Origin: Triticum aestivum
Taxonomy: Eukaryota > Streptophyta > Magnoliopsida > Poales > Poaceae
Assembly (NCBI RefSeq): GCF_018294505.1
Contig: NC_057802.1
Location: 551,079,267-551,143,266, forward strand
Reading direction: 5' to 3'
Length of the DNA: 64,000 bases
Part shown: in pieces, positions 43,341 through 55,540 of the stretch
Position numbering within the stretch: the stretch's first letter is position 1
How the letters are laid out: the number at the start of each line of letters is the position of its first letter
Notes under the pieces: generated by a model
What the model was told of the DNA's origin: nothing
Database searches by the model: none
Seen by the model: the letters and a program-made list of their open reading frames with translations, nothing else
Position numbers and translations under genes: made by a program

Positions 43341-46300
43341 GGGGTGGTGTGGTCTTTGTGGTGCGCATGAAGCAGGGGAGGATGAGCGGGATTGCCATGA
43401 GGCAAGGAGTAGCAAGGTCTCATCTTCAACCCAGTTTTTACTCCTTGATTTATGGTGATTCTAAAGACTAAACACATGTGTGCAGATATGAGAGAAAAGG
43501 AGAAGGGGGTGAATCTTGAGGAAGAGCTCGGTGAAGAAAAAAGTGATCTCTCTCTCACTCTCACATTTGTTCTGCAGTGTACCAGAGAGTAATTATTGTC
43601 AGAAGATTACATTCTTCATGTGGTACATATGTCTTCTTCTTCAAACAGTGTTCTTTAGTTTCTGGATTTAGTGCAGGTTCATAGTCATGTTTGCTTCATG
43701 AATGTACAATTTTGCAGCTGATGGTTTAATTGTTCAAATGGGAGCTTCATAGGGGCATGTTCTCAATTCCACATCTTTCCAGATTGTTGTTTCAGGGTTG
43801 ATACAATACTCAGTTTGGTGGTTTCCGTTTGTTTTTGCTGCAGAGAGTGGATGTTTCAGAATGGTGCGGACAGTTTGAGCAGCAATAGATCCTTTTTAAG
43901 TCCTAGGTGAGCACTCAAGTTCTGTGAATTTTCCCTTCACGGTACTGCAATATTTTCATACTTCAAGGAAATAGAAATAATATGGTTTATCTCTCCCAGA
44001 TTGTTACTACCGAGAATGGAATTGGAGAAGAGATACTTTTGGTGTTGTCCTATTAAATCTCGTATCTAATAGATGACACAAAGTTATTGGTTTAGTTGGC
44101 AAAAGAGAAGTCCAGATCAATTGTGAGGATTTGATGATTGGCAACGAGCGCCGGAGCAGCCTACGGACAGGAGCGGTGTTCAAGACAACAAGTGCGGCTC
44201 GGGAAGCGCTGGTTGAGATTTCAAGGTGAGCTCTTCCCAGTCCTCTCTCTCGGCTTGTGCATTTGTCACTTTATTTTTCTTGTGTGGTGTTGTCTATTTG
44301 ACACAATGCCAAAAACATCGATGATGTTGGACAGAGCCTGTTCATGGTATATATAATCAAGAGATTTTCTATGGCCCCTGCTCCACTTTTGTGGAGTTCG
44401 ACAAATTCATGGTGGGAACCCATTGAAAATTCACTTTTCTCTCATTTTTCTAGAATATTTGCAGCTATTTATCTCTGCCAATTGCCCTTCCCAAGCTAAG
44501 CTCCTTCTATCTCGTGTCAGAGCTTGGTAACGGCGGTCGCACAACAACAAGGTTGGCAATTAACAACTCTCTTCTTTGTCGCGTGGTTGCTCAGGCTCTG
44601 ATTGAGTTGTGTGGTGGAAGAGTTACAGCCACACTAATTCATAATTGGACATGGTACAATCGATTCATGTGCTCAGTTTATATGTATGCTACTTTTGCAG
44701 TCTGTGGTTGATGGAGGAAGCATGGGGAGGAGCAAAAACAAATGGCGATCTCCATGTGTGACTGTTTTTACAAGCTTAGATTCAACGATTGGTTGTTGTG
44801 CATTTTAGCATTTGCATGGTGTCCGCCTGATCCAGAGGTTGCGATATAATTTGTCAACCGGTGAATTGTTATAAATTCAACCTTCTCATTATGGTGTTCA
44901 TTTCCATGTGCATAAATAGATTGCATCTTGCTTTATAATAGATTTCGTAGGTCTGCTCTGTACCAAGAAATACCTGCAGGTTTTAATATTGTTGTGTGCA
45001 TATAAGCTTCAGTAATTTGTTGGGCATTAACCTCAATCACTTATTATACATGGATCTTAGTGATTTCCTTTTTCGGCATTTATCATTTCGACATTATGTT
45101 CTGCTTGTTGTATATTGAGAAAGAACCCATCGTTTGTGACATTTATTTTGGATGCTTTCTATACAACACTCTTGATTCTTTATGTTCAGTGTCCTTGATA
45201 TTTTTGTTCCTTGTTGTTTCTTTCCGACAGGTACAAGAGGTTAATTGGTCGCTTGGCCTGCTTTTGGTATATCAATGAGGATATCGCTGACATAATTTTT
45301 TTTAGTGAGAGTTAATTCCGCACATCAGTTGTTATGTGTGCCTGTTATTGTTTGCTTGGCTTGGTAATCGTCTTCATGCCTTTCGCTCTATTCAACAGCC
45401 CTGGAGAGAAATTTACTATTGTCGATGCATACAATCATTCGGGGTAGAATCTGATCTCGAGTAAGCATTGTGCTCCATCAAACTATGGAGCATCTGGACT
45501 TCTTAATCCTAACATTCGGTAGGTTGCTGAGTATTTGCTTGGCTTATGTCTTTATTTTGCATTGCTATTGATGTGTGTCCATAGGCGCTGATTGTTTCTC
45601 AATTTCACATTTCATAGGGAATGCACTTCGTTTGATGCCTTGAAAGAGCAGTATATTGGGCATCATGAGATAGTCATCTAGAGTATGGTCAGGTTTGAAA
45701 TGACTTCAGCTTACAATTTGTGATTGTGCAATCAGCTTTCCTACAAGGTACTTTCAGATCTTCATTTGAGTCTTTATACATGATCATTTAAAAATCCCTG
45801 GAAAATGAACTGCATTGGTCTAATTGAAAATTTAAAAGCACAAGACGGCTTGTGTAGGCATACATATCGATGCTTATTTATTTTAGACCGTTTAAAGGAA
45901 TAAGGGTCCATGGCATATTTTTGTTTCAAGTATTTGTCTGCAGATGTTTCTATAAAACAATACAATTTATTATGTTACAGTTAAGAATCTATTCAAAATT
46001 GCACTTTATCTTGCACAGATCAACTCTGTTAAGCCACAAGGTCCACTTAGCTATCATTTCTCCCCATTTCCCAGTAAGAGCCAGCAATAGGTAGGTTTAA
46101 TTTTGTCTCTGTGAGCTGTCTGATTAAATGTTGGGTTTGTGGTGACATCAAGTGTCGATGTGCAATTCTTTCTATTTTAAATGTTTCTTTGTTTTCTTTA
46201 TATAACAACTATGCAATTTGGGTGGCATGTTCCAAGAATATATTTTTGGGTAGCATTTGACATTGAAATATCTTCCTCAGAAGTCTGTAAGATGCCTCAT

Positions 46301-48414
46301 TTTCCGGTATTTTGCTTGATTTAACTGCTAAACTATATGTTTCCAAAACTGGCGTTAATACTTTTACAGCTAGAGTCAGCGAGTACAGTACCGAAACTGA
46401 GCCCATTTGCCAAAATATTTGCTATTTTTCTTATCTTCCTAAGGGCAAAGTTTTTGCCAAGTGGTTGAATGACAATATTATGCGATTGGGTCTCACATTC
46501 ATTAAAATAGCATAGGAATTCTGCACCCGAGTAATCATTTATTATAACATCCAACTTTGTTTGTAGTTTGCTCCTCTCGACGATAGGATGAGGCTGGTAA
46601 TATGCATATAATCATCCATCTACGGCGTGCATCCGTTAATCGTGTTTTATACAGCAGGAATGCTTCAGTTATCTTTTTTCTTGACTGAATGATGCAATAT
46701 CCGATTTCTTATATGCAGGTTTTAGAATCATTTATTTACCAGGTTTTATAATCTATTATGTAAAGAACATTGAGCACACCTTCCAGTTGGCAGACAATTT
46801 TCCCCTATATCTATAGATAAGGTGGTTAGTAACGCCTAATTGTTGCCTGTCTCCGTACAATTGTGTAGAAATGCCTAATCGCGCCTAAGATAGAAAGGGC
46901 AAGTAGGTGGCCAAACGCATAATTAACGCCTAGCGCTTTTTTGAACTTTGTTGGTTACTCAATGACCTTTTGGTTAGTGTATTATTGGTTCGGTTATGTG
47001 GCACCTGCAATATGCAAGAAAAATGAAATAGTTGACCTGAAGTGTGATCATACTTTTTCAGTGGCATTACGTTGAAGTCCAAAGCTCTTTATTTTCGGCA
47101 ACTATTTAAATGCTCGGCTTGTAGATTATGTACAATTGTAAGACTGGCAGCACCAGGTTTGTCTCCATTTTGCCTAATGTGATGATGAAATTTTAAGTGC
47201 ATGAAATATATCAGGACGAAAGTACTAGATCACAAGATCCTTTGATTCGTGGTTCCTGTATGATTTGTTCAAAAAGATTATTTTCTCTTTTATGGATATT
47301 AAATTGTATGTTAACTCATGGTTGTGGTAGTTTGATGGAAGCAGAATCGCACTTACTGTTGTGGTGTTTATCAGACATTAAAACATATCTTCTTCTTTTC
47401 TTACTGGACAACAATAGTTCAATATCAATGATGGGATTATATATGACAGTGATTTTCAAAAACCAAAAATTGGAATAAAACAAACTTTCCATCACATTTT
47501 TAGATATGGTGTTTCCATGTTCTACTCTGTGTTATTTGAATTCTCATATTTGTGTGGTTGTTCAGACACATCCTGTCACTGAAGTAAAGAATCGTTATAT
47601 GGTTCCTTCTAATGGGACGAACAATCTTGATGCCTATTCGGAATTTAGGCCGGTGATTGAAGATGGGGAGTTTTTTCTACGGGAGTTCTTTTCCTTGTGA
47701 TGAATGTACTGGATGCAAAAATTTGTGCTCACATAGTTCGGTTTTTCATATGGGTGATACTTCTGTTGCCATGATTTGTTGCGCATATAGCATGGAACAT
47801 TATAGGATTACTATTTTCCTTTCACTTCGTTCACGCACCAATGCACTACATAGAGAGATAATTGATCATAGAGCATGCTGTTAATTATTATGGGATGGAT
47901 ACAAAATTTCTCCGTTTTTCTTTTCTGGTTGTGCTGAAGGTACTGCGGTTTCTTATTCCATCTCAAGAAAACAACCCCAGCCTCTCTTTGGTTGTTCTTA
48001 CCCAGCCTTCTATATGTGCCTAAAATATTTCTTGTTAGCAAGGAGGAACCAGTACTACTCCAAGCAATCCCATCTATGATAAAGTGTCCACAGTTGCTAT
48101 GAGTCAGAGCTTTACAGAATACTTTAAGCAGGAAGCAATATATATTCCTTTTTTGCTCCCTTGCCCTTGCTTAGTCCAGACTCTTGTTTATTGCCAAAGG
48201 ACCAAAGGTAATTTCTTGATGTTTTAGGATATTCAATTGCTTGAGTCAAAATTATGCCAGCTTGTTGCACTGTTATAATGTGGATAACATCTCACACTGC
48301 ATATATGCCATCTGAGTTAGCCTGTAGATGACTGCTTGCTATAGGTGCTTCTGCAGTGTATAGGTGTTGTGTTGTGGCGTGTTTTGTAGTACTAAGCTAT
48401 TGGCTACGTTTTAG
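43341..48414 (+). other. Low-copy flank with intron-like signals
   Basis: Donor-like AGGTGAGC occurs near 43908 and 44224 and acceptor-like TTTTGCAG or CCGACAG near 44696 and 45226. These suggest a multi-exon transcript or an intron of the HOP gene fragment that begins at 48415. One open stretch near 47563-47697 (VKNRYMVPSNGTNNLDAY) is not recognised. No transposon ends are seen. Confidence 0.4.
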
Positions 48415-48503
48415 GTATACAACTATAGGGCTGCCTGTTACATCAAGTTGGGTGCCATGCCTGAAGGTCTCAAGGGTACCGAGAAGTGCATGAAGCTAGA
48501 TCC
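48415..48503 (+). pseudogene. HOP/STI1 co-chaperone pseudogene, TPR2B exon (5' part)
   Basis: HOP (stress-induced phosphoprotein 1) bridges Hsp70 and Hsp90 in the cytosol through TPR domains. Directly after an intron acceptor (CGTTTTAG) the plus strand reads a TPR2B helix pair including YRAACYIKLGAMPEGLKG and EKCMKLDP, closely matching plant HOP. The frame is open up to the Copia-2 insertion at 48504. Upstream TPR1 and TPR2A exons are not found in the window, so the locus is a 3' fragment or the missing exons lie far upstream. Introns are present, so it is not a processed copy. Confidence 0.8.
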
Positions 48504-48627
48504 TGTTGGATAATGAGCAACTAGCTTTACTGAGGGCCAAAGGCCAGAACATATGCATGTGTGGTAAAGTGCAGAAAAGCCCCTTATACAATGGGGATGT
48601 ACAGAAAGGAACTATACACATCTAACA
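48504..48627 (-). repeat. Copia-2 3' LTR
   Basis: Plus-strand limits TGTTGGATAATG and CATCTAACA. It contains a TATA-like TTGTATAAGGGG on the minus strand. It is followed on the plus strand by CCCCCCCTCGAAC, the polypurine tract read on the minus strand. Confidence 0.92.
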
Positions 48628-49140
48628 CCCCCCCTCGAACTCATGGTGGATCAACAACACTAAGTTTGGAGAGAAGAATATTGTGCTGCGCTCGAGTTTG
48701 TGCCTTCGTGAAGAAGTCTGCCAACTGTAACTCAGAGGGCACATAGTGAAGAGCGAGAGTATGATCCTGCACCGCAGCTCGCACAAAGTGGGCATCCACA
48801 CCAATGTGCTTGGTGAGCTCATGCTTCACCGGGTCACGCGCAATACTGATAGCACCGGTACTGTCTGACAGTAAGGGAGTCGAGGTAGTAGCAGACACAC
48901 CAAAATCCTCAAGTAACCACCGTAACCAGATCACCTCAGCCGTCAACATAGCCATGGCTCGCAACTCAGCCTCTGTACTCGAGCGAGAGACTGCAGTCTG
49001 TTTCTTTGTCTTCCAGGCAATAAGAGAGCCACCAAGAAAGACACAGTAAGCAGACAACGAGCGTCGATCAGAGGAATCACTAGACCAGGTAGCATCAGAG
49101 TAGGCCTGGAGCTCAAGAGAGCTGGAGCGGGGAAAACAAA
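48628..49140 (-). pseudogene. Copia-2 RNase H fragment
   Basis: On the minus strand it starts at the deletion junction with FPRSSSLE-like text, then [41 protein letters not shown] and TKHIGVDAHFVR, ending VVDPP and TGA (48641-48643) beside the polypurine tract. This is the C-terminal RNase H domain of Copia pol. The frame within this piece is largely open. The part of RT between YVDD and here is absent, together with the expected left end of the Gypsy-type fragment. Confidence 0.85.
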
Positions 49141-49273
49141 TCTAACCAGAGGCTAGATCAAAGATTTATTCCTAAACAGAAGCAAAAAGCAAAAAACTAA
49201 AGATAAATTGGGTTGCCTCCCAACAAGCGCTATCGTTTAACGCCCCTAGCTAGGCATAAAAGCAAGGATAGAT

Positions 49274-50107
49274 CTAGGTATTACCATAATAATAGGATAG
49301 ATCATGAAAACTCATTTCATATTCTCTAAATTCAGCAGCAAGTTTTCTTTGAGGCAAGCAAAAGTAATCAAAAGGGATAAATTTAATGGGACAGAAGTCC
49401 CCAAGATCAACCTTTGGAGGTATAGGTTCCTCCTTTGGCCCTTCATATTGCACAACCAATTCATCATTATAAGCGTTCTTTTGACGAAATTTCGTGAGCC
49501 TATACTCGAGAGAGTATCCTAGCTCATTATTTTGAATAGCAAAATCATTATTAAGTTCAGAAATTCTATCAACTAGAACATTGGTAGGAACCCTTTTTCT
49601 AAGGTTTTCATTAAAAGCAACATAGTCATGAGATTGAAAACGCATTATTTCTTCTTGATCAAATAAGATAGTCTCTATGGGAGGACGGCCAGCGTCCACC
49701 CTATAGTGCGCAAAGATTTCTTTGGCCTCTTTTATTATAAATCTGAACTCATGAGGCAAAAAGATAGTAGCGGCACACTTAACAGAAGAATGCTCAATAT
49801 TAGAAAATTTTAGGAAAATTCTTTGTATGCAAGGGTGCATGTGCATAAATTGCCTTTCAAGTTCAACTACAAGCATGGCAATAGCGTCCGCAAGACTACT
49901 AGTTCTATGAAGAATAGAACTACCCATAGAAGGCAAAGCATCGGCACAAGTAAAGAAATCTTGAATAACCCCTTTTCCAATAATACTACCACTACCAATT
50001 CAGAATTTTTTTGTATGTAAGATAGGGGGTTCTTCAGCAGGAGCATCAGAATTTTCCATGTTATTGTTATTGTCCATATCAACAATAATTTCCCCAATTT
50101 CAGACAT
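49274..50107 (-). pseudogene. Gag-like ORF of the truncated Gypsy-type element
   Basis: Starts at ATG 50105-50107 (MSEIGEIIVDMDNNNN) about 170 bp after the PBS and runs 278 codons to a stop at 49274 with one in-frame TGA near 50002, probably from CGA. The central part (ALPSMGSSILHRTSSLAD, FLPHEFRFIIKEAKEIFAH) is typical of the first ORF of non-autonomous Triticeae Gypsy elements in my memory. I see no zinc knuckle or enzyme motif. Role presumed structural. Confidence 0.55.
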
Positions 50108-50280
50108 AACGGTAGAAAGTGCAAGGAGCAAAAGGAAAGAGGGAGGCGAACGGAAAAGAGAGGGTGAATAAAACGGCAAGGGTGAAGTGGGGGAGAGGAA
50201 AACGAGAGGCAAATGGCAAATAATGTAATGCGGGAGATAAGAGTTTGTGATGGGTACTTGGTATGTTGACTTTTGTGTAG

Positions 50281-50303
50281 ACTCCCCAGCAACGGCGCCA
50301 GAA
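50281..50303 (-). other. Primer-binding site of the Gypsy-type element
   Basis: TGGCGCCGTTGCTGGGGAGT on the minus strand, a few bases after the LTR end TAGCA. A common PBS form in grass Gypsy elements. Confidence 0.8.
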
Positions 50304-50311
50304 ATCCTTCT

Positions 50312-51868
50312 TGCTACCTCTTGAGCACTGCGTTGGTTTTCCCTTGAAGAGGAAAGGGTGATGCAGTAAAGTAGCGTAAGTATTTCCCTCAGTTTTTGAG
50401 AACCAAGGTATCAATCCAGTAGGAGGCCACGCCCAAGTCCCTCGCACCTACACAAACAAATATAAACCTCGCAACCAACGCAATAAAGGGGTTGTCAATC
50501 CCTTCACGGTCACTTACGGAAGTGAAATCTGATAGATATGATAAGATAATATTTTTGGTATTTTTATAATAAAGATGCAAAGTAAAATAAAATGCAATAG
50601 AAATAGCTAAGTGTTGGAAGATTAATATGATGGAAAATAGACCCGGGGGCCATAGGTTTCACTAGTGGCTTCTCTCGAGAGCATAAGTATTAAGGTGGGT
50701 GAACAAATTACTGTTGAGCAATTGATAGAATTGAGCATAGTTATGAGAATATCTAGGTATGATCATGTATATACGCATCACGTCCGCGACAAGTAGACCA
50801 ACTCCTGCCTGCATCTACTACTATTACTCCACACATCGACCGCTATCCAGCATGCATCTAGAGTATTAAGTTCAAAAGAACAGAGTAACGCTTTAAGTAA
50901 GATGACATGATGTAGAGGGATAAACTCATGGAATATGATATAAACCCCATCTTGTTATCCTCGATGGCAACAATACAATACGTGCCTTGCTGCCCCTACT
51001 GTCACTAGGAAAGGACACCGCAAGATTGAACCCAAATCTAAGCACTTCTCCTATTGCAAGAAAGATCAATCTAGTAGGCCAAACCAAACTGATAATTCGA
51101 AGAGCCTTGCAAAGATAACCAATCATACATAAAAGAATTCAGAGAAGATTCAAATATTGTTCATAGATAAACTTGATCATAAACCCACAATTCATCGGTC
51201 TCAACAAACACACCGCAAAAGAAGATTACATCGAATAGATCTCCACGAGAATCATGGAGAACTTTGTATTGAGATCCAAAGAGAGAGAAGAAGCCATCTA
51301 GCTAATAACTATGGACCCGAAGGTCTGAGGTAAACTACTCACACATCATCGGAGAGGCTATGGTGTTGATGTAGAAGCCCTCCGTGATCAATGTCCCCTC
51401 CGGCAGGACGCCAGAAAAGGCCCCAAGATGGGATCTCACGGGTACAGAAGGTTGCGGCGGTGGAATTAGGTTTTCGTGGATGCCTCTGTTGGTTTGGGGG
51501 TACGTAGGTATATATAGGAGGAAGAAGTACGTCGGTGGAGCAACGTGGGCCCCACGAGGGTGGAGGGCGCGCCCCCTACCTCGTGCTCTCCTGGTTGCTT
51601 TCTTGACGTAGGGTCCAAGTCCTCTGGACCACGTTCGTTCCGAAAATCACGTTCCCGAAGGTTTCATTCCGTTTGGACTCCGTTTGATATTCTTTTTCTG
51701 CGAAACACTAAAATAGGCAAAAAAACAGCAATTTGGGCTGGGCCTCCGGTTAATAGGTTAGTCCCAAAAATAATATAAAAGTGTATAATAAAGCCCGTTA
51801 AACATCCAAAACAGAATATAATATAGCATGAAGTGATCAAAAATTATAGATACGTTGGAGACGTATCA
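50312..51868 (-). repeat. 5' LTR of the truncated Gypsy-type element
   Basis: 1557 bp from TGATACGTCTCC to AGAGGTAGCA on the minus strand. A TATA-like CTATATATACC lies near 51511 on that strand. The flanking 51869-51873 would be one half of the target duplication; the other half is deleted. Confidence 0.8.
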
Positions 51869-51960
51869 AGTCATCACCAGTGATGATCATGTCATCAACA
51901 TAGAGAAGTAGAAGAGTCCGACCACGAGGAGACGTGTGAACAAACAACGCAGGATCATGA
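51869..51960 (-). pseudogene. Copia-2 RT fragment with the YVDD box
   Basis: A 92 bp island of Copia-2 between two insertions. On the minus strand it reads HDPALFVHTSPRGRTLLLL and then YVDDMIITGDD, the RT catalytic box with both Asp present. It joins in phase to 58942 on one side; the other side meets the Gypsy-type LTR. Confidence 0.88.
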
Positions 51961-52390
51961 TGAAAGATCATGGATGTCGCCTAGAGGGGGGTGAATAGGC
52001 GCTTTAAAATAATTACGGTTTAGGCTTGAACAAATGCGGAATAAACCTAGCGGTTAATTTGACAAGCACAAAACCTACAACAACTAGGCTCACCTATGTG
52101 CACCAACAACTTATGCTAAGCAAGATAAACAACTAAGTGATAGCAAGATATACGACAAGAAACAATATGGCTATCACAAAGTAAAGTGCATAAGTAAAGG
52201 GTTCGGGTAAGAGATAACCGAGACACGTGGAGACGACGATGTATCCTGAAGTTCACACCCTTGCGGATGCTAATCTCCGTTTGGAGCGGTGTGGAGGCAC
52301 AATGCTCCCCAAGAAGCCACTAGGGCCACCGTAATCTCCTCACGCCCTCGCACAATGCAAGATGCCGTGATTCCACTAAGGGACCCTTGA

Positions 52391-52490
52391 GGGCGGTCAC
52401 CGAACCCGTACAAATGGCAACCCTTGGGGGCGGTCACCGAACCCGTACACTTTGGCAACCCTTGGGGGCGGTCACCGGAACCCGACAAAT
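52391..52490. repeat. 37-38 bp tandem repeat, three units
   Basis: GGGCGGTCACCGAACCCGTA starts at 52391, 52428 and 52466, each followed by TGGCAACCCTTG. Part of the solo LTR. Confidence 0.85.
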
Positions 52491-52596
52491 TGCTCGGGGC
52501 GATCTCCACAACCTAATTGGAGCCCCCGACGCTTGCCCGGAGCTTTACACCACAATGATTGAGCTCCGAACACCACCAACCGTCTAGGGCACCCAA

Positions 52597-52680
52597 GCAC
52601 CCAAGAGGAACAAGCTCAAGGGCACCAAGCACCCAAGAGGAACAAGCTCAAGGGCACCAAGCACCCAAGAGTAATAAGCT
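52597..52680. repeat. 32 bp tandem repeat, nearly three units
   Basis: GCACCCAAGAGGAACAAGCT starts at 52597 and 52629 and, mutated (GTAATAAGCT), at 52661. Exact 32 bp period. Confidence 0.88.
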
Positions 52681-53099
52681 TCTCAACTTGTAACTTCCAC
52701 GTATCACCGTGGAGAACTCAAACCGATGCACCGAATGCAATGGCAAGGGCACACGGAGTGCCCAAGTCCTTCTCTCTCAAATCCCACCGAAGCAACTAAT
52801 GCTAGGGAGGAAAATGAGAGGAAGAACAAGAAGGAGAACACCAAGAACTCCAAGATCTAGATCCAAGGGGTTCCCCTCACAAAGAGGAGAAAGTGATTGG
52901 TGGAAATGTGGATCTAGATCTCCTCTCTCTTTTCCCTCAAAAACTAGCAAGAATCCATGGAGGGATTGAGAGTTAGCAAGCTCGAAGAAGGTCAACAATG
53001 GGGGAAGAACACGAGCTCAAAAGATAAAGTTCAATGGGGAAGAAGACCCCCTTATATAGTGGGGGGAACAATCCAACCGTTACCCCCACTTCAGCCTCG

Positions 53100-53390
53100 C
53101 AGAGAGCGGTACTACCGCTTGGCCAGCGGTACTACCGCTTGCCCCTATAAGCGGTACTACCGCTCCCCCTCGCGGTACTGCCGCTGGGCCCAGAGCAGTA
53201 CTACCGCAGTGGCAGGGCGGTACTACCGCAAACGAGCGGTACTACGGCCCCCACTGCCGCGGCTAGTACCGTAGAACCTGACACGAAAAAGACCCCTCGA
53301 ATCGAGGCGGTACTAGCACGAGACCATAGCGGTACTACGGCTGGGGCCACCAGTGGTACTACCGCTCTGGAGCGGTACTACCGCTTGTAG
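53100..53390. repeat. Cluster of AGCGGTACTACCGCT palindromes
   Basis: About a dozen whole or partial copies of the near-palindrome AGCGGTACTACCGCT at irregular 15-35 bp spacing, within the solo LTR and ending at the nested element. Each copy can fold on itself. Irregular spacing and lack of unique spacers of one length argue against any CRISPR reading. Confidence 0.85.
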
Positions 53391-54238
53391 CATGTGACAC
53401 CCAAGTTTTTATTTGGATTTTTCAAATGACTTTATTTGACTTGAGGGAGGTGATTTAAATATTTTCTTCAAGAGAACTCTCCCTCTCAAATATTTTTTAT
53501 GGCAAAAGTTTTATTTGGACTCACCCAAGATCTGTCTTTGGTCTTGGAGGTTCTTGCTTTTCATTTGGACTCAGGACCAAATGTTTTTCATTTGGGGAAA
53601 GTAACTTTTGAAAATCTTTTTGGAAATGCACTATGGCTTTTGGAAAAAATCCTTTGCCACTTTCAACAATTCCTTCTTACCATGGCCTTAGTGCAAATCC
53701 TCTCTCCTAACCCTCCCCTCACCTTTGGATCATGTTTGGCATCAAATCCAGCAAGTTGAACCTCCCCATGTGATTATTTCCATTTAAATCTTATTCAAAT
53801 AAATTTCTGCCTTCTCTTCTAGCACTTGGGGATTTACAAAGGAACTCCATTTTCTCTTTTGATTTTTGCCCCCAAACCTTTTCCCCCTCCTAGTCCTTTG
53901 AACCCTCAACCAAGATCCATGAAGATCCACTGGTCTTCAGTTCAAAATTTTCAAACTACACCTGCTGCAAGTTTGGACCAGATTTGTCAAATTTGGTGAA
54001 ATTCATTCAAAACCTTCTCCAAAAATTCCAAGTAAAATCAGGCAGCCTCTGGGTGCATTGAGTGGTCACCTCACCGTGGACCGACGCCATTACGCCAAGA
54101 CCAACTCCGTTTAGCTGTGGAACGACTCCAGTAACCTCCACTGATGCTGCCTGGCCACTCAAACCTCCTGCCAATCCACTGCTCTGCCGTAATCGCTCGC
54201 CGGAGATTCTCCGTTCACGGCCACCCCGTCGATCCGCC

Positions 54239-54246
54239 TATAAATA
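54239..54246 (+). promoter_or_regulatory. TATA box of the giant LTR
   Basis: TATAAATA in GCCTATAAATAGAGGCCCC, followed by CAACTCGAGCACCCACC, a plant-like initiation region. Confidence 0.65.
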
Positions 54247-55222
54247 GAGGCCCCGAGCTTCAACTCGAGCACCCACCATCCCTGCACTCCCCCTAGAGCA
54301 CGCCTAGCCACTGGAAGAGCCGCGAGGAGGTCTCCTTCCTCGACTCCGGCCGCCGCGACCCGCCACGGGATCCAGCCCGATTCGCCCCCGTGTGTGCTCC
54401 TCCGCCTCCCTCCTCTTGCCAGTAGCTTCACCATGCATCCCTCTTTCTGACCCGCACTTCAATTCGAAGTTTGCAGCCCTCCACCGGAGTTCTCCGCCAC
54501 CACCCGAGCCGCCGCCCGCCGGAGATAGTGTCACCGTCGACGTGGTGCTCCCCGTTGGTCGAGTCCACCACCCACCGACGCGGAAGAAGACGCTGAAGCT
54601 CTTGGTACCCTCCGATCCTCCTAACTCGCCGTGGTTCGACGCCGGCGTCCACAGCAGTCTTCGGGCGCCGGCGAGCTTTTCAAACCTGACATGTGGACCC
54701 CGCATGTCAGCCTCTGTTTTATTTCCCCCACGAACCGTTTTCTGTTGGCGCCTTCGGGCAAATACGCTTTCCCTCTTTAGCTTGCGCATTTCCAATCGAA
54801 CCGTTTTCTGTTTTCTCAGTTAAAACCCTGGAACTTTTCTGTTTCATTACAGATAAGTCCCTGGACAGAAACCTTTATAACTTTTTAATAAAAAGGAATT
54901 TTTGAGTGATTCTTTTTCTGACAATCTTCAAATTTTGTCTAGTTTTTTATGGGATTTATTTGAAAAATATTTGGAGAAGTTTCTGTGCACCCATTAGTTT
55001 TCACGTTAGTACCCGTTTTCGTGATTGCCGTAGGTTCCGGAAGAGGTGACGGAGCCGCGAACTTCGCCGAGCTAGACTCCGACTTCTCCGAACCAGGCAA
55101 GCATGTTTGAACATTTGATATGATAAGTGTTATGCATGTTTGCTTGAAAGTTTGTGCGGGACATATGAGTGTCGGTAAACACCTCGTTGCTTGTAAGGCA
55201 ACTACCCTCATGTTTCAAAGTC

Positions 55223-55540
55223 GCGATGATCTCTGATGAGAGATGGCCTAATCATGTGGTGACATGAAGGGCAGCAAGGTGGTACTGTTGTAGCATACCA
55301 GCCTTGCGTCATCCGACTTTCTCCGACGTTAACGTGGTCGGAGCCACGTTATCGTTCTTTTCCCCGCATGTTCCATAGTTGCGATGATCTCTGATGAGAG
55401 ATGGCCTAATCATGTGGTGACATGAAGGGCAGCAAGGTGGTACTGTTGTAGCATACCAGCCTTGCGTCATCCGACTATTTCTGACGTTAACGTGGACGGA
55501 GTCACGTTATCATTCTTTCCCCCTTCCGTGCTACCACATG
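55223..55540. repeat. 158 bp tandem duplication
   Basis: GCGATGATCTCTGATGAGAG begins at 55223 and 55381. The units contain GGTGGTACTGTTGTAGCATA and CGACGTTAACGTGG-type text, with few differences. Confidence 0.88.

Larger units (their letters stand above)
49141..51868 (-). mobile_element. Truncated Gypsy-type element (5' LTR plus interior)
   Basis: On the minus strand it starts at 51868 with TGATACGTCTCCAACGTATC and has one LTR (to 50312), a PBS and a gag-like frame, and stops abruptly at 49141 against Copia-2 RNase H. The typical grass Gypsy text GGGCGTTAAACGATAGCGC and TTGGGAGGCAACCC appears near 49206-49245. No second LTR or pol is present. The missing 3' end and the missing Copia-2 segment are best explained by one deletion. 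I recall this LTR start from several Triticeae Gypsy families and do not choose one. Confidence 0.8.

Noticed and set aside
42604..43415. Frames of 79-128 residues as protein genes
   Set aside because: They overlap on both strands in a GC-rich block and show no domain or consistent start.
54304..54823. 143-163 residue frames on opposite strands
   Set aside because: They lie in the GC-rich leader of the giant LTR, overlap each other and show no domain.
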